Assembly (NCBI RefSeq): GCF_050016015.1
Contig: NZ_JBNHEQ010000146.1
Location: 32,940 to 96,939 of the forward strand
DNA from: Trichodesmium sp002260545
GTDB taxonomy: Bacteria > Cyanobacteriota > Cyanobacteriia > Cyanobacteriales > Microcoleaceae
Direction of reading: 5' to 3'
Length of the DNA stretch: 64,000 bases
Below are positions 1 to 8,318 of this stretch, piece after piece. Position numbers and translations under genes: made by a program. The notes beneath the pieces are model-generated. The model saw only the letters and a program-made list of their open reading frames with translations. It was not told the origin of the DNA and made no database searches. The first letter of the stretch is position 1. Each line of letters begins with the position of its first letter.

Positions 1-174
1 GGAGAGGAGGAAAACTGGATGCTATGGGACGACCTAGCTTTTAGTACAGATACGCATTACGAAGGACACCTCCCTTTGTTGGTGGCCGTGGAAGGGCCGG
101 CGGTGGGGAGTAGGAAATTGTGGGAGAGATTGGGGGTATTCCTCTTCTCTCGCGCAGAGACTTGTAGACTTTAA
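1..174 (+). CDS. 3' end of an unidentified reading frame (partial)
   Basis: An open frame enters from the left edge and stops at TAA 172-174, giving a 57-residue tail that begins GEENWMLWDDLAFSTD and ends FLFSRAETCRL. I do not recognise the family. It is plausible as coding because it is rich in Trp, Asp and Leu and has no repeat character in its first 40 codons. Its GC-rich codons (ccg gcg gtg ggg) differ from the AT-rich genes that follow. Part of it (GTGGGGAGTAGG near 104-115) resembles the GGGAGTA heptamer repeat common in this window, so the true C-terminus may have been altered by repeat invasion. The start and most of the protein lie outside the window. Confidence 0.35.
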   Translation, partial: GEEENWMLWDDLAFSTDTHYEGHLPLLVAVEGPAVGSRKLWERLGVFLFSRAETCRL

Positions 175-255
175 CAGATAACCGTTTCAGCCGCCTTTTC
201 AGTTATCAGTGATCAGCTTTTTCAGTGAACAGTTATTAGTTCGGATAATTATTGT

Positions 256-371
256 GTAGGTTGGGTTGACGGAGGAAACCCAACAAAAATCAACAGTGGT
301 GGTATAGCCATAATGGTAAAGCAAGTCGATAAGTTTTCTGTTGGGTTGCGCTGTCGCTTAACCCAACCTAC
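256..371. mobile_element. Palindromic mini-element with GTAGGTTGGGTT ends
   Basis: Perfect 12-bp terminal inverted repeats, GTAGGTTGGGTT at 256-267 and AACCCAACCTAC at 360-371, enclose about 90 bp with internal TTGGGTT/AACCCAA hairpins. Half copies of the same ends occur at 1456-1490, 39646-39676 and in the array at 39840-40829. It lies directly upstream of the first permease gene, and the open frame can be read into it artificially. Confidence 0.7.
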
Positions 372-384
372 GATCTACTACAAA

Positions 385-1428
385 ATGATGCAGAAAATTC
401 TCAAATCAATTCTACTCCCAATATTCGCAGTATTCGCCGCCTTATTAACAGGAGCAGGCTTAATGCTCCTAGCCAAAACCAACCCCATAACTGCCTATAC
501 CGCCCTATTCCAAGAATCTCTCACAACCTACTTCGGTTTCAGCGACACCCTCAGCAAAACCACCCCACTACTGCTAGCAAGTTTAGGAATATTAATAGCA
601 TTACGAGCAGGTTTATTTAATCTCGGTGGGGAAGGGCAAATTTATATGGGTGCTTTAGGTAGTGTTGTCGTCGGACTATATTTGCCTAACTTCCCAATAT
701 GGATACATTTACCCCTAGCATTGACAGGAGGTTTTCTTCTCGGAGCAATTTGGGGAGCGATCGCTGGTTATCTCAAAGTCGCCCGTGGTTTAAATGAAGT
801 GCTGACTACTCTACTCCTAAATTACATCGCTCAAAATTTTGTCAATTACATGGTAAACGAACCACTTATCGCCCCCGACGCTCCTAGTCCCTACACTCCT
901 CTCATTGCCGAGTCAGCGCGTTTACCGATAATTTTGCCCAAAACTCAAGCTCACGCCGGAATTTTATTGGGGTTAGCTATTGCCATAATTTTAGCCGTGG
1001 TGTTGTCGTTTACTGCCTTCGGTTATCAAGTCGATGCCGTCGGACAAAACCCGACTGCAGCTCGTTACGCTGGAATTTCTGTCAACCAGACTATTCTCGC
1101 AGTCATGGGTTTATCCGGTGGTTTAGCAGGTTTGGCAGGAAGTGCAGAAGTATTAGGAGCAAAATATCGGTTGTTTGAAAACTTTTCACCTGGTTATGGT
1201 TTTGACGCGATCGCCATTGCGTTATTAAGTCGAGGCAACCCACTAGCAGTAATTTTAACATCCCTATTTTTTGGTATTCTCAGGAGTGGAGCGAATGTAA
1301 TGCAGCGGAGTGCGGGGGTGTCGATAACTATTGTTTATGCTATTCAAGGTTTAACAGTGTTATTTTTGGCAATAAGTCTAGCGTTTGAATTTGAAAAAGG
1401 AGTCAGGAGTAAGGGAGTAGGGGAGTAG
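385..1428 (+). CDS. ABC transporter permease, nucleoside/simple-sugar (BMP-type) importer, first subunit
   Basis: Integral membrane permease of the BPD_transp_2 family (YufP/NupP-like), which carries nucleosides or related solutes inward together with a BMP-type binding protein and an ATPase, neither of which is in this window. Several hydrophobic helices are visible (for example LPIFAVFAALLTGAGLMLLA near the start), and the family hallmark LRAGLFNLGGEGQIYMGALG is present, as is AVGQNPTAARYAGISV. I start at ATG 385 (MMQKILKS). The longer frame from 313 runs through the inverted-repeat element at 256-371 and adds no family sequence. Length is then about 347 residues, normal for the family. The extreme C-terminus (KGVRSKGVGE) is encoded by a GGGAGTA-type tandem repeat and looks acquired. 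The companion permease follows after a 289-bp repeat-filled gap. Confidence 0.87.
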   Translation: MMQKILKSILLPIFAVFAALLTGAGLMLLAKTNPITAYTALFQESLTTYFGFSDTLSKTTPLLLASLGILIALRAGLFNLGGEGQIYMGALGSVVVGLYLPNFPIWIHLPLALTGGFLLGAIWGAIAGYLKVARGLNEVLTTLLLNYIAQNFVNYMVNEPLIAPDAPSPYTPLIAESARLPIILPKTQAHAGILLGLAIAIILAVVLSFTAFGYQVDAVGQNPTAARYAGISVNQTILAVMGLSGGLAGLAGSAEVLGAKYRLFENFSPGYGFDAIAIALLSRGNPLAVILTSLFFGILRSGANVMQRSAGVSITIVYAIQGLTVLFLAISLAFEFEKGVRSKGVGE

Positions 1429-1446
1429 GGGAGCAGGGGAGTGGGG
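1407..1446. repeat. GGGAGTA-type heptamer tandem repeat
   Basis: Runs of GGGAGTA/GGGGAGT overlap the 3' end of the permease gene and supply its last codons and stop. The same short tandem repeat occurs at about 7688-7727, 19212-19240, 28100-28125 and 51880-51915. Heptamer repeats of this kind are well known in filamentous cyanobacteria. Confidence 0.75.
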
Positions 1447-1543
1447 GAGCATTTTGTAGGTTGGGTTGACAAAGGAAACCCAACAAAAAGTTACAGCATA
1501 TTTCAAGTATATAAAGTACAGAAATTAATAATAAAACCTTTGT

Positions 1544-1615
1544 AGTGCGGGCATCTTGCCCGCGACGGATGTACCTCATTAAGAATAAATAGGAAGGGAG
1601 CAAGATGCTCCCACT
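1544..1615. mobile_element. 72-bp palindromic element with AGTGsGrGCATCTTGC ends
   Basis: AGTGCGGGCATCTTGC (1544-1559) is matched, with two mismatches, by the reverse complement of 1600-1615. Half copies occur near 17700-17757 and 28438-28465. It lies between the two permease genes and would fold into a long hairpin in a read-through transcript. Confidence 0.55.
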
Positions 1616-1717
1616 ATTCCCTTAATCAAAATAATTACAATAAACAACCATTACAATGCACCACCGTTAAACTTTCCTATTAATGACTACCTTTTAATCA
1701 AAAATAATCCTCAAAAA

Positions 1718-2641
1718 ATGACAAATATCAACTTTCTCTCTGATTATATATCTGCCACAATTCGACTTTCTATACCTCTAGCTTTTGCTGGTTTAGGTGG
1801 AATATTTTCTGAACGTTCCGGTATTCTAAATATTGCTTTAGAAGGAATGTTATTAACAGGAGCTTTTGTCAGTGCGGCTGTTTCTGTTACTACTGAAAAT
1901 GTCTGGCTAGGAACCTTTATAGCAATTTTAGCTGGAGGAATTTTAGGCTTAATTCATGCGTATCTTTGTGTCAATTTAAAAGTCAATCAAATAGTCTCAA
2001 GTCTGGCAATAAATTTAGCAGCATCAGGATTAACAGCTTATGGTGCAAGAGTATTATTTGACAGTGGCACAATTGCTTTACCAGGTATTGAAACTATTAA
2101 CTTGTTCGGATTAAAAAACTTACCAATTTTAGGAATATTCTTCAATCAAGATTTATTATTTTATCTACTTTTGCTATTAATTCCTGTTTCTACTTATATC
2201 ATTTTTAATACCAGTTGGGGTTTAGCATTAAGAGCAGTAGGCGAATATCCCCAAGCAGCAGCAACAGCCGGAATATCTGTTAGTTTAGTGCGTTATTTAA
2301 GCGTAAGTTTTAGTGGTTGTTTGGCAAGTTTAGGAGGAGTTTATTTAGCATTAGTTCATGTTAAATTTTTCACCGAAGGTATGAGTAGTGGAAAAGGTTT
2401 TATTGCTTTAGCAGCTCTAATATTTGGTAGATGGCATCCATTTTATACTGTTTTAGCTTGTTTATTATTTGGCGCAACAGAAGCTTTACAATTGAGATTT
2501 CAAGCTTTTAATCTGAATATTCCCTATCAATTTTTAGAGATCTTACCTTATGTTATTGCTTTGTTAGCTTTAATTGGTTTGGCAGGCAAATCTACCCCTC
2601 CTGCTGCTTTAGGAAAAGTGTATTTTAAAGATAGTAGATAA
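1718..2641 (+). CDS. ABC transporter permease, nucleoside/simple-sugar (BMP-type) importer, second subunit
   Basis: Second BPD_transp_2 permease (YufQ/NupQ-like), 307 residues with about eight hydrophobic segments. Family motifs are clear: PLAFAGLGGIFSERSGILNI near the N-terminus (SERSG-x-LNIALEGM), LRAVGEYPQAAATAGISV in the middle, and GKGFIALAALIFGRWHP. It should form the heterodimeric channel with the permease at 385-1428; paired genes of this kind are the standard arrangement. The ATPase and binding protein are not downstream, so they lie upstream of the window or elsewhere. The stop codon TAA (2639-2641) is immediately followed by a mobile-element end (TATCAAATCCGG from 2642), so the stop codon coincides with the TNA target site of that element. 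Confidence 0.9.
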   Translation: MTNINFLSDYISATIRLSIPLAFAGLGGIFSERSGILNIALEGMLLTGAFVSAAVSVTTENVWLGTFIAILAGGILGLIHAYLCVNLKVNQIVSSLAINLAASGLTAYGARVLFDSGTIALPGIETINLFGLKNLPILGIFFNQDLLFYLLLLLIPVSTYIIFNTSWGLALRAVGEYPQAAATAGISVSLVRYLSVSFSGCLASLGGVYLALVHVKFFTEGMSSGKGFIALAALIFGRWHPFYTVLACLLFGATEALQLRFQAFNLNIPYQFLEILPYVIALLALIGLAGKSTPPAALGKVYFKDSR

Positions 2642-2867
2642 TATCAAATCCGGTAGCATTGGTGTTATATAGAATCCGGATAATTACTATACCCAAGTCA
2701 TTGCGACGGTTACTCCCTGGAAGGAAGCAATCTCCGCGCACTTCTGCGATTGCTTCCTATCGTCGATAGGGACGATTTTTCAACCGGATTCTATATTATT
2801 CAGCATTAAAGGTAAGAGTCTATATTGTAGGGGCGAATGGCCATTCGCCCCTACTCATTCTACCTGA
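2642..2867. mobile_element. Degenerate TATCAAATCCGG mini-element, interrupted by a second element
   Basis: Begins TATCAAATCCGGTAGCAT directly after the permease stop codon. After removal of the 128-bp element at 2668-2795 and one TTA copy, it reads on into TTCAGCATTAAAGG..AAGAGTC..ATATTGTAGGGGCG and matches the copy at about 8216-8318. It includes a perfect 28-bp palindrome at 2827-2854 (GTAGGGGCGAATGG and its complement) found again at 4494-4521 and 24441-24468. The right end is not resolved. Confidence 0.6.
2668..2795. mobile_element. 128-bp mini-element, TATAGAATCCGG ends, TTA target duplication
   Basis: TATAGAATCCGG at the left is matched by CCGGATTCTATA at the right. It is flanked by TTA on both sides (2665-2667 and 2796-2798). 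Inside is a nearly palindromic pair, GGAAGCAATCTC and GATTGCTTCC. It is nested in another mini-element. No coding capacity. Confidence 0.85.
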
Positions 2868-2995
2868 TATAGAATCCGGATAATTACTATACTCAAGTCA
2901 TTGCGACGGTCACTCCGTGGAAGGAAGCAATCTCAGGGGTATCACGAGATTGCTTCCTATCGTCGATAAGGACGACTGTTCAACCGGATTTTATA
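2868..2995. mobile_element. 128-bp mini-element, second copy, TGA target duplication
   Basis: Same family, orientation and length as 2668-2795, with ends TATAGAATCCGG and CCGGATTTTATA and flanking TGA at 2865-2867 and 2996-2998. A degenerate copy starts near 36221. Confidence 0.85.
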
Positions 2996-3060
2996 TGACT
3001 CCTGACTCCGAACCCTACCAGTCGAACAAATGCACATTATTTACAAAATTTTTGAATTTA

Positions 3061-4422
3061 TCAAGCAACAGAACTATTAAACTTCTGTTTCACAACCATT
3101 CGCATATTTCCAGGAGGTGCCATTGTTAAACCCCTGCGAACAGGTTTTATTGGTCGATTAGAAACTAACTTCAGTTCGTACTGTGATAAAATAGTCGCCA
3201 GTACCAATTTCATTTCAAATAAAGCAAAAGCTGAACCTATACAACGACGACTCCCTCCTCCAAATGGTAAATATTCATAGGGTGAAAATTGTCTTTCCAG
3301 AAAACGTTCCGGTTTAAATTGTTTAGGTTCTGGATAAATATCTTCCCGGTGATGAGTCAGATAAATAGACACCATTGCCACCGTTCCCGGTTCCAATTGA
3401 TAACCCATAATTTCTATAGGTTTCTTAACAATTCTAGGAACAGCACCGAGCGCAATGGGATAAATGCGTAGAGTTTCTTGGCAAACAGCACTGAGATAAG
3501 GAAGTTTAGTAATGGCAACTTTGTCTGAGTTACCAGGAATAGTTGCTAATTCTGCCCTAAGTTTTTCTCGCACTGATGGAATTTTGTCAATCCAATATAA
3601 CGCCCATGCTAAAGCTGATGCCGTAGTTTCGTGACCAGCAAAAAGCATTGTCAGCAGTTCATCCTTAATTTCTTCGTCACTCATGGGATGACCTGCTTCA
3701 TCACGCGCTTCTAGTAATAAACTAAGAATATCATCAGTATGATTTCCCTCTTTCTTTGCAGTTTCAATTTCTGCCAATATTAGTTCGTGGAGTTCCTGTC
3801 TTTTCCGCAAAAATCTCCCCCAAGGACTCCAAGGTCCCCAGTCTTTGCGCAGGACATTGAAAAACAGAAAAATAGAACTGACAGGAGAACTCATAGAGTC
3901 GAGAACATCAGACATCAGAAGTCTAAGTTTTTCATAACGTTGTCCTTGATTTAAACCAAATACAGCACCAAGAATTACTTTGAGAGATATTTCTTGGGTT
4001 GACCTGCGGATCGGAAAAGGTTTATCTATTTGCCACTGACTAATCACATCAGAACTAATGTTATAGATTAAGTCTCCATAGTTACGCATCCGATCGCCAT
4101 GAAAAGGTGGCATTAATAATTTTCTTTGCCGTTGGTGGCGATCGCCATCTTGGAAGAGTAGAGAGTTTTTGCCCACAAAATATTGCAAAATACTACTACG
4201 ACCTCCTAAACCAAAAGTATCAGGGTGAGCAGTAAAAATTTGTTGAATGGCTTTAGGGTGACAGAAGTAGATGAAAGGGAACAAAGAATTAGTATTTGTT
4301 CTAAAAACATCTCCATATTTAGAGTATCCCTCTTCTATGGTAGATAAGGGACTAAAAATAAATTTCCAAGTCCGGATTCTTCGTTGTAATGGTGACAGGG
4401 CTGGGCCATTAGGTAGTGTCAT
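3061..4422 (-). CDS. Cytochrome P450, CYP110-like
   Basis: Haem-thiolate mono-oxygenase of 453 residues. The start MTLPNGP.. is typical of the cyanobacterial CYP110 family, whose members oxidise fatty acids or terpenoids; the substrate here cannot be read from sequence. Motifs are in place: I-helix AGHETTASA (residues 262-270) for oxygen activation, the ExxR motif ETLR (316-319), PERF near 371, and the haem-binding loop FGGGSRRCIG (387-396) with Cys394 as axial ligand. There is no signal peptide, and no ferredoxin or reductase gene next to it. The gene points away from glgP and is flanked downstream by the mini-element cluster at 2642-2995. The reading frame is intact. Confidence 0.95.
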   Translation of the reverse strand: MTLPNGPALSPLQRRIRTWKFIFSPLSTIEEGYSKYGDVFRTNTNSLFPFIYFCHPKAIQQIFTAHPDTFGLGGRSSILQYFVGKNSLLFQDGDRHQRQRKLLMPPFHGDRMRNYGDLIYNISSDVISQWQIDKPFPIRRSTQEISLKVILGAVFGLNQGQRYEKLRLLMSDVLDSMSSPVSSIFLFFNVLRKDWGPWSPWGRFLRKRQELHELILAEIETAKKEGNHTDDILSLLLEARDEAGHPMSDEEIKDELLTMLFAGHETTASALAWALYWIDKIPSVREKLRAELATIPGNSDKVAITKLPYLSAVCQETLRIYPIALGAVPRIVKKPIEIMGYQLEPGTVAMVSIYLTHHREDIYPEPKQFKPERFLERQFSPYEYLPFGGGSRRCIGSAFALFEMKLVLATILSQYELKLVSNRPIKPVRRGLTMAPPGNMRMVVKQKFNSSVA

Positions 4423-4794
4423 TTCAGTTATCAGTTATTAATTTATCCAAACTTAATTATACAAATATGATTTTTTCCAAACTTCTGACTTCTGTAGGGG
4501 CGAATGGCCATTCGCCCCTACGACTTCTGACTTGTAAATAGATGGCCAAAAAATACCCAAATATTCGGATCAATTCTGTAAAAATGATTAAAATTAAATA
4601 CTTATATATGCTTAAGAACCTTTGATAGTTATAGATTTTGATTTTACCTAGATTAGTAAAGGGATATAATGTAATTGGCTAGTCTCACTTCATTAAAAGT
4701 TTCCTATAGAATAACTCCTGTGTGGCAAAGCTAATTAGTCTAACCACCTTTCTACTGAAATAAAATTGATGACAGTAAAATTTAAGGAGCGCTA
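4423..4794. promoter_or_regulatory. Intergenic region between P450 and glgP with a possible glgP promoter
   Basis: Contains the 28-bp palindrome GTAGGGGCGAATGG/complement at 4494-4521 next to the P450 start. A sigma70-like pair lies upstream of glgP: TTTACC at about 4643-4648 and TATAAT at 4665-4670, 16 bp apart. AAGGAG at about 4784-4789 precedes the glgP ATG at normal distance. The promoter assignment is inference. Confidence 0.4.
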
Positions 4795-7332
4795 ATGAAT
4801 CAACCCATCAACCCCACTACTGAAAATCAAATTCAGGTAGAAGACGATCGCACAGGTATGAGTGTTACCACTCTGAGACGTGCCCTAGCTGATAACCTGT
4901 TTTATTTGCAAGGTACTTATGAGTCCATGGCAAAACAGGATGATTTCTACCGTGCTTTGGCCTATACTATACGCGATCGCTTACTCCAACGCTTTCTTTC
5001 GACAATTCGGACTTACAATGAGAAAGATGTTAAAGTAGTATACTACTTATCGGCAGAATTTCTCATGGGTCGTCACCTAGGTAATAGTTTGATTAACCTA
5101 GGCATATATGAACAAATTCGTCAAGCTGTTAGCGAGTCTGGACTTAACTTGGATGAACTACTAGAACAAGAAGATGATCCAGGCTTAGGAAATGGAGGTT
5201 TGGGTAGGTTAGCAGCTTGTTTTTTGGACTCTCTAGCTACCCTAGAAATTCCAGCGATGGGTCATGGTATTCGCTATGAGTTTGGCATTTTCACCCAAAC
5301 TGTACAGGATGGGTGGCAAGCAGAAATTCCAGATAAGTGGCTGCGCTTTGGCAACCCCTGGGAAATAGCTCGTCCAGCAGAAAAGGTAGAAGTTAAGTTT
5401 GGCGGTATCACAGAAACTTACCATGATGAAAAAGGTCATTATCGAGTAACTTGGCTTCCGGCTGAAACTGTTATTGGTATTCCTTATGATACTCCTGTTC
5501 CTGGCTATAAAGTGAATACAGTTAACCCGCTACGTCTGTGGCGTGCAGAAGCTAGTGTAGACTTTAAGTTTGAAGAATTCAATTCTGGAAACTACGATGG
5601 TGCAGTAGCAGAAAAAATGAGTTCGGAGACTATATCAAAAGTTCTCTATCCTAATGATAATACTCCCCAAGGTAAGGAACTCCGACTGAAGCAGCAATAT
5701 TTCTTCGTTTCGTGTGCTTTGCAAGATATCATTCGTAGGCATTTATTACACAACCCAAACTTAGATAACTTAAGCGATAAAACAGCAATTCAGTTAAATG
5801 ATACTCACCCTGCTGTTGCTATTGCGGAGATGATGCGGTTGTTGATTGATGAGTATGATATCGACTGGGAGCGTGCTTGGCATATTACTCAACATACTTT
5901 TGCCTATACTAACCATACCTTGCTACCAGAAGCCTTGGAACGTTGGGGAATTAGTTTGTTTGGTAGTCTGCTACCTCGCCACTTAGAGATTATCTATGAA
6001 ATTAATTACCGCTTCATAGAACAAGTGAAAACTTGGTATCCCAAAGATAAGGAATTAATCTCTCGTGTATCTATAATTGAGGAAACACCAGAAAAATCGG
6101 TTCGGATGGCTAATTTAGCGACTGTGGGTAGTCATGCTGTAAATGGAGTAGCAGCTCTACACACAGAATTGCTGAAAAAAGGTGTACTCAAAGATTTCTA
6201 CAAACTTTTCCCAGAAAAGTTCCTCAATAAGACTAATGGAGTGACTCCCCGCCGTTGGATTTTATTGAGTAATCCTAAACTTTCTGAGTTATTTTCTGAG
6301 AAATTAGGAGATAGTTGGTTGCGAGACTTAGATAAACTAAGGCAACTAGAAAAATATGTTGATGATGCAGAATTTTGTAAGCGCTGGCGACAAATTAAGC
6401 AGGAGAATAAAGCTGCTCTGGCAGAGTACATTTTAAAGCATAATCGGATTGAGGTGGATACTAATTCTCTGTTTGATATTCAAGTCAAACGTATCCATGA
6501 GTATAAACGTCAACATTTGGATTTATTCCACATCATTACTCTTTACAACCGGATTAAGCAAAATCCTAATGTTAATATTCAACCTCGCACATTCATTTTT
6601 GGTGGCAAGGCAGCTCCAGGTTACTACATGGCTAAGTTGATTATTAAGTTGACTAATGCTGTTGCTGATGTAGTGAATGACGATCCTGATGTGCGTGGTC
6701 GCCTGAAAGTAGTTTTCTTGGCTAACTTTAATGCTTCATTAGGTCAGTTAATTTATCCTGCTGCTGATTTATCAGAGCAAATTTCTACTGCTGGCAAAGA
6801 AGCATCGGGAACTGGTAATATGAAGTTTGCCATGAATGGGGCGATGACTATTGGTACTCTTGACGGAGCTAATATTGAGATTCGTGAAGAAGTGGGAGCA
6901 GAAAATTTCTTCCTGTTTGGTCTAACTGCTGAAGAAGTTTTCGATATCAAGGCTAAGGGTTATAAACCTTTGCATTACTATAATACAAATCCAGAGTTAA
7001 AGGCTGTGATCGATCGGATTGCTAGTGGTCGGTTTAGCAAAGGCAATCCTAATCTATTCAAGCCTCTGATTGATTCTTTACTGTACAATGACCAATATAT
7101 GCTATTAGCTGACTATCAAGATTATATTGAATGTCAGAAGCGGGTTAGTCAAGCTTTCCAAGACAAAGAAAAATGGACGAAAATGTCTATTTATAATTCT
7201 GTTCGCATGGGTAAATTTTCTTCTGACCGAACAATTATGGAGTATGCGAAAGAGATTTGGGGAGCAACGCCAGTTAAGATTAATCAAGAAACCTATACTC
7301 AAGATAATGCTGGTTTGAAGGTAGATAATTAA
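4795..7332 (+). CDS. glgP: Glycogen phosphorylase
   Basis: Cytosolic GT35 enzyme that releases glucose-1-phosphate from glycogen. The 845-residue length is normal for bacterial GlgP. Signatures include YYLSAEFLMGR, EEDDPGLGNGGLGRLAACF-type sequence near residues 120-140, QLNDTHPAVAIAEMMRLL, NGVTPRRW and KRIHEYKRQ. The pyridoxal-phosphate site EASGTGNMKFAMNG places the Schiff-base lysine at Lys677. The ATG at 4795 is supported by AAGGAG upstream. A 10-bp perfect inverted repeat just downstream (7391-7422) may end transcription. Neighbours are unrelated, so it appears monocistronic. Confidence 0.97.
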   Translation: MNQPINPTTENQIQVEDDRTGMSVTTLRRALADNLFYLQGTYESMAKQDDFYRALAYTIRDRLLQRFLSTIRTYNEKDVKVVYYLSAEFLMGRHLGNSLINLGIYEQIRQAVSESGLNLDELLEQEDDPGLGNGGLGRLAACFLDSLATLEIPAMGHGIRYEFGIFTQTVQDGWQAEIPDKWLRFGNPWEIARPAEKVEVKFGGITETYHDEKGHYRVTWLPAETVIGIPYDTPVPGYKVNTVNPLRLWRAEASVDFKFEEFNSGNYDGAVAEKMSSETISKVLYPNDNTPQGKELRLKQQYFFVSCALQDIIRRHLLHNPNLDNLSDKTAIQLNDTHPAVAIAEMMRLLIDEYDIDWERAWHITQHTFAYTNHTLLPEALERWGISLFGSLLPRHLEIIYEINYRFIEQVKTWYPKDKELISRVSIIEETPEKSVRMANLATVGSHAVNGVAALHTELLKKGVLKDFYKLFPEKFLNKTNGVTPRRWILLSNPKLSELFSEKLGDSWLRDLDKLRQLEKYVDDAEFCKRWRQIKQENKAALAEYILKHNRIEVDTNSLFDIQVKRIHEYKRQHLDLFHIITLYNRIKQNPNVNIQPRTFIFGGKAAPGYYMAKLIIKLTNAVADVVNDDPDVRGRLKVVFLANFNASLGQLIYPAADLSEQISTAGKEASGTGNMKFAMNGAMTIGTLDGANIEIREEVGAENFFLFGLTAEEVFDIKAKGYKPLHYYNTNPELKAVIDRIASGRFSKGNPNLFKPLIDSLLYNDQYMLLADYQDYIECQKRVSQAFQDKEKWTKMSIYNSVRMGKFSSDRTIMEYAKEIWGATPVKINQETYTQDNAGLKVDN

Positions 7333-7390
7333 TTTGTCTAATTTTTAATCTTGAGGCATCAAAACTGATGTAATTTGAGTTAATGTGATG

Positions 7391-7424
7391 AAGAGACGTT
7401 CCCGTTCTTGGTAACGTCTCTTTA
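7391..7424 (+). terminator. glgP: Putative terminator hairpin after glgP
   Basis: AAGAGACGTT (7391-7400) pairs perfectly with AACGTCTCTT (7413-7422) around a 12-nt loop. It is followed by only a short, interrupted T tract, so termination is plausible but not strong. Confidence 0.5.
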
Positions 7425-7454
7425 ATTATACTAATGCTACCAGATTTGATCTTA

Positions 7455-7555
7455 CAGCAGTTTTCATTTGAGTAGACCACAGTAGGGACTAACCATGGTT
7501 AGTCCCTACAATATTTTGGTTGTGACGATGTGGTTTATCCATCTGAAAAGCCCTG
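7455..7555. mobile_element. 101-bp TA-type mini-element, copy 1
   Basis: Ends CAGCAGTTTTCA and TGAAAAGCCCTG with TA on both sides (7453-7454, 7556-7557). The centre is a palindrome of the GGGACTAACC|GGTTAGTCCC type. Other copies: 17470-17681 (interrupted), 21295-21395, 33159-33259 and, diverged, 49429-49539. TA duplications are typical of IS630/Tc1-mariner-like elements. Confidence 0.85.
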
Positions 7556-7598
7556 TATGTCCGCTGGTATTGGAGCGTGTAAACTCCAGGGTGAATAA

Positions 7599-7890
7599 TA
7601 TCAAATCCGCTTGGCAATGGAAGCGTTATAAGAAACCGGGTTTGTGGGAAGTTATACCATGTCCGGTTGAACACTTATAATTAAGATAGTAAGGGAGTAG
7701 GGGAGTAGGGGAGTAGGGGAGTAGGGGAGAAATTAAAATATATCCTCTCGATCGCCAAATATTTTATTTATACCATTACATCCGGACATGATATTAATGG
7801 TAGGGACGTTGCATGCAACGTCCGTACAAGGGGATTTGAGACTTTCCCCGGTTTCTCTGCTTTTTTATACTGATACTACCGGATTTGATA
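7599..7890. mobile_element. TATCAAATCCG mini-element (about 150 bp without its insertion), TAA target duplication
   Basis: Left end TATCAAATCCGCTTGG, right end CTACCGGATTTGATA, flanked by TAA at 7596-7598 and 7891-7893. Interior sequence AGAAACCGGGTTTGTGGGA..GGTAGGGACGTTGCATGCAACGTC matches the reverse complement of the copy at 30667-30826 and resembles 25232-25391. It is split by the element at 7655-7793. Confidence 0.8.
7655..7793. mobile_element. 139-bp TATCATGTCCGG mini-element, nested, TTA target duplication
   Basis: Ends TACCATGTCCGG and CCGGACATGATA, flanked by TTA at 7652-7654 and 7794-7796. The interior carries the GGGAGTA heptamer run and TCCTCTCGATCGCCAAATATT; the same interior occurs inverted at 48958-49089. 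It interrupts the element at 7599-7890. Confidence 0.85.
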
Positions 7891-7894
7891 TAAC

Positions 7895-8069
7895 CAGGAC
7901 TTACGCAGAGCCACTATATCTAGCAAGGGCGTTTTGCTATCGCACAACTCCGTTAACGCTGCGCGACATATAAAGCGGAGCTTTACGTTAGTAAATGGCA
8001 TTTCCTAAGGTCATGCTCCGCAAACGCCCCTACAGATGGTGTGTAATTTCATTTTTTGCGTAAGTCCTG
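7895..8069. mobile_element. 175-bp mini-element with CAGGACTTACGCA ends
   Basis: Perfect 13-bp inverted ends, CAGGACTTACGCA and TGCGTAAGTCCTG, flanked by ATAAC on each side (7890-7894, 8070-8074). The interior holds the motif GTTAACGCTGCGCGACAT, which recurs at about 25540, 44812 and 51270. A shorter copy lies at 27969-28059. Confidence 0.8.
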
Positions 8070-8215
8070 ATAACTACAGGAAATGTAAGTTTTTTCTTGC
8101 TCTTCAACCTTGTGTTATAGCTAACTAAAGCCTTCTTCCTTTTTTCTTCTTCCTTCTTACTTCTTCCTTACCCTTACCTTACAATACCGATGCTACCGGA
8201 CATGATATGATATTT

Positions 8216-8318
8216 TATTAAATCCGGTAGCATCAGTTTTATTCAGTATAAATATAAGAGTCCATATTGTAGGAGCATTCCGTCAGGAAAACGCCCCTAC
8301 CCATCGACAGATTTGATA
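8216..8318. mobile_element. About 103-bp TAAATCCGGTAGCAT mini-element abutting the giant gene's stop codon
   Basis: Reads TATTAAATCCGGTAGCATCAG and ends CAGATTTGATA at 8318. The next three bases, TTA 8319-8321, are the stop codon (TAA on the minus strand) of the large surface gene. It is the intact counterpart of the interrupted copy at 2642-2867. The left flank (TTT) does not match TTA, so the duplication is incomplete or decayed. The stretch 8075-8215 shows only pyrimidine-rich CTTCCTT repeats and a stray TATCATGTCCGG end near 8195-8207. Confidence 0.55.

Noticed and set aside
313..384. N-terminal extension of the first ABC permease
   Set aside because: The extra 24 codons lie in a palindromic element (256-371) and show no permease character; ATG 385 fits the family start.
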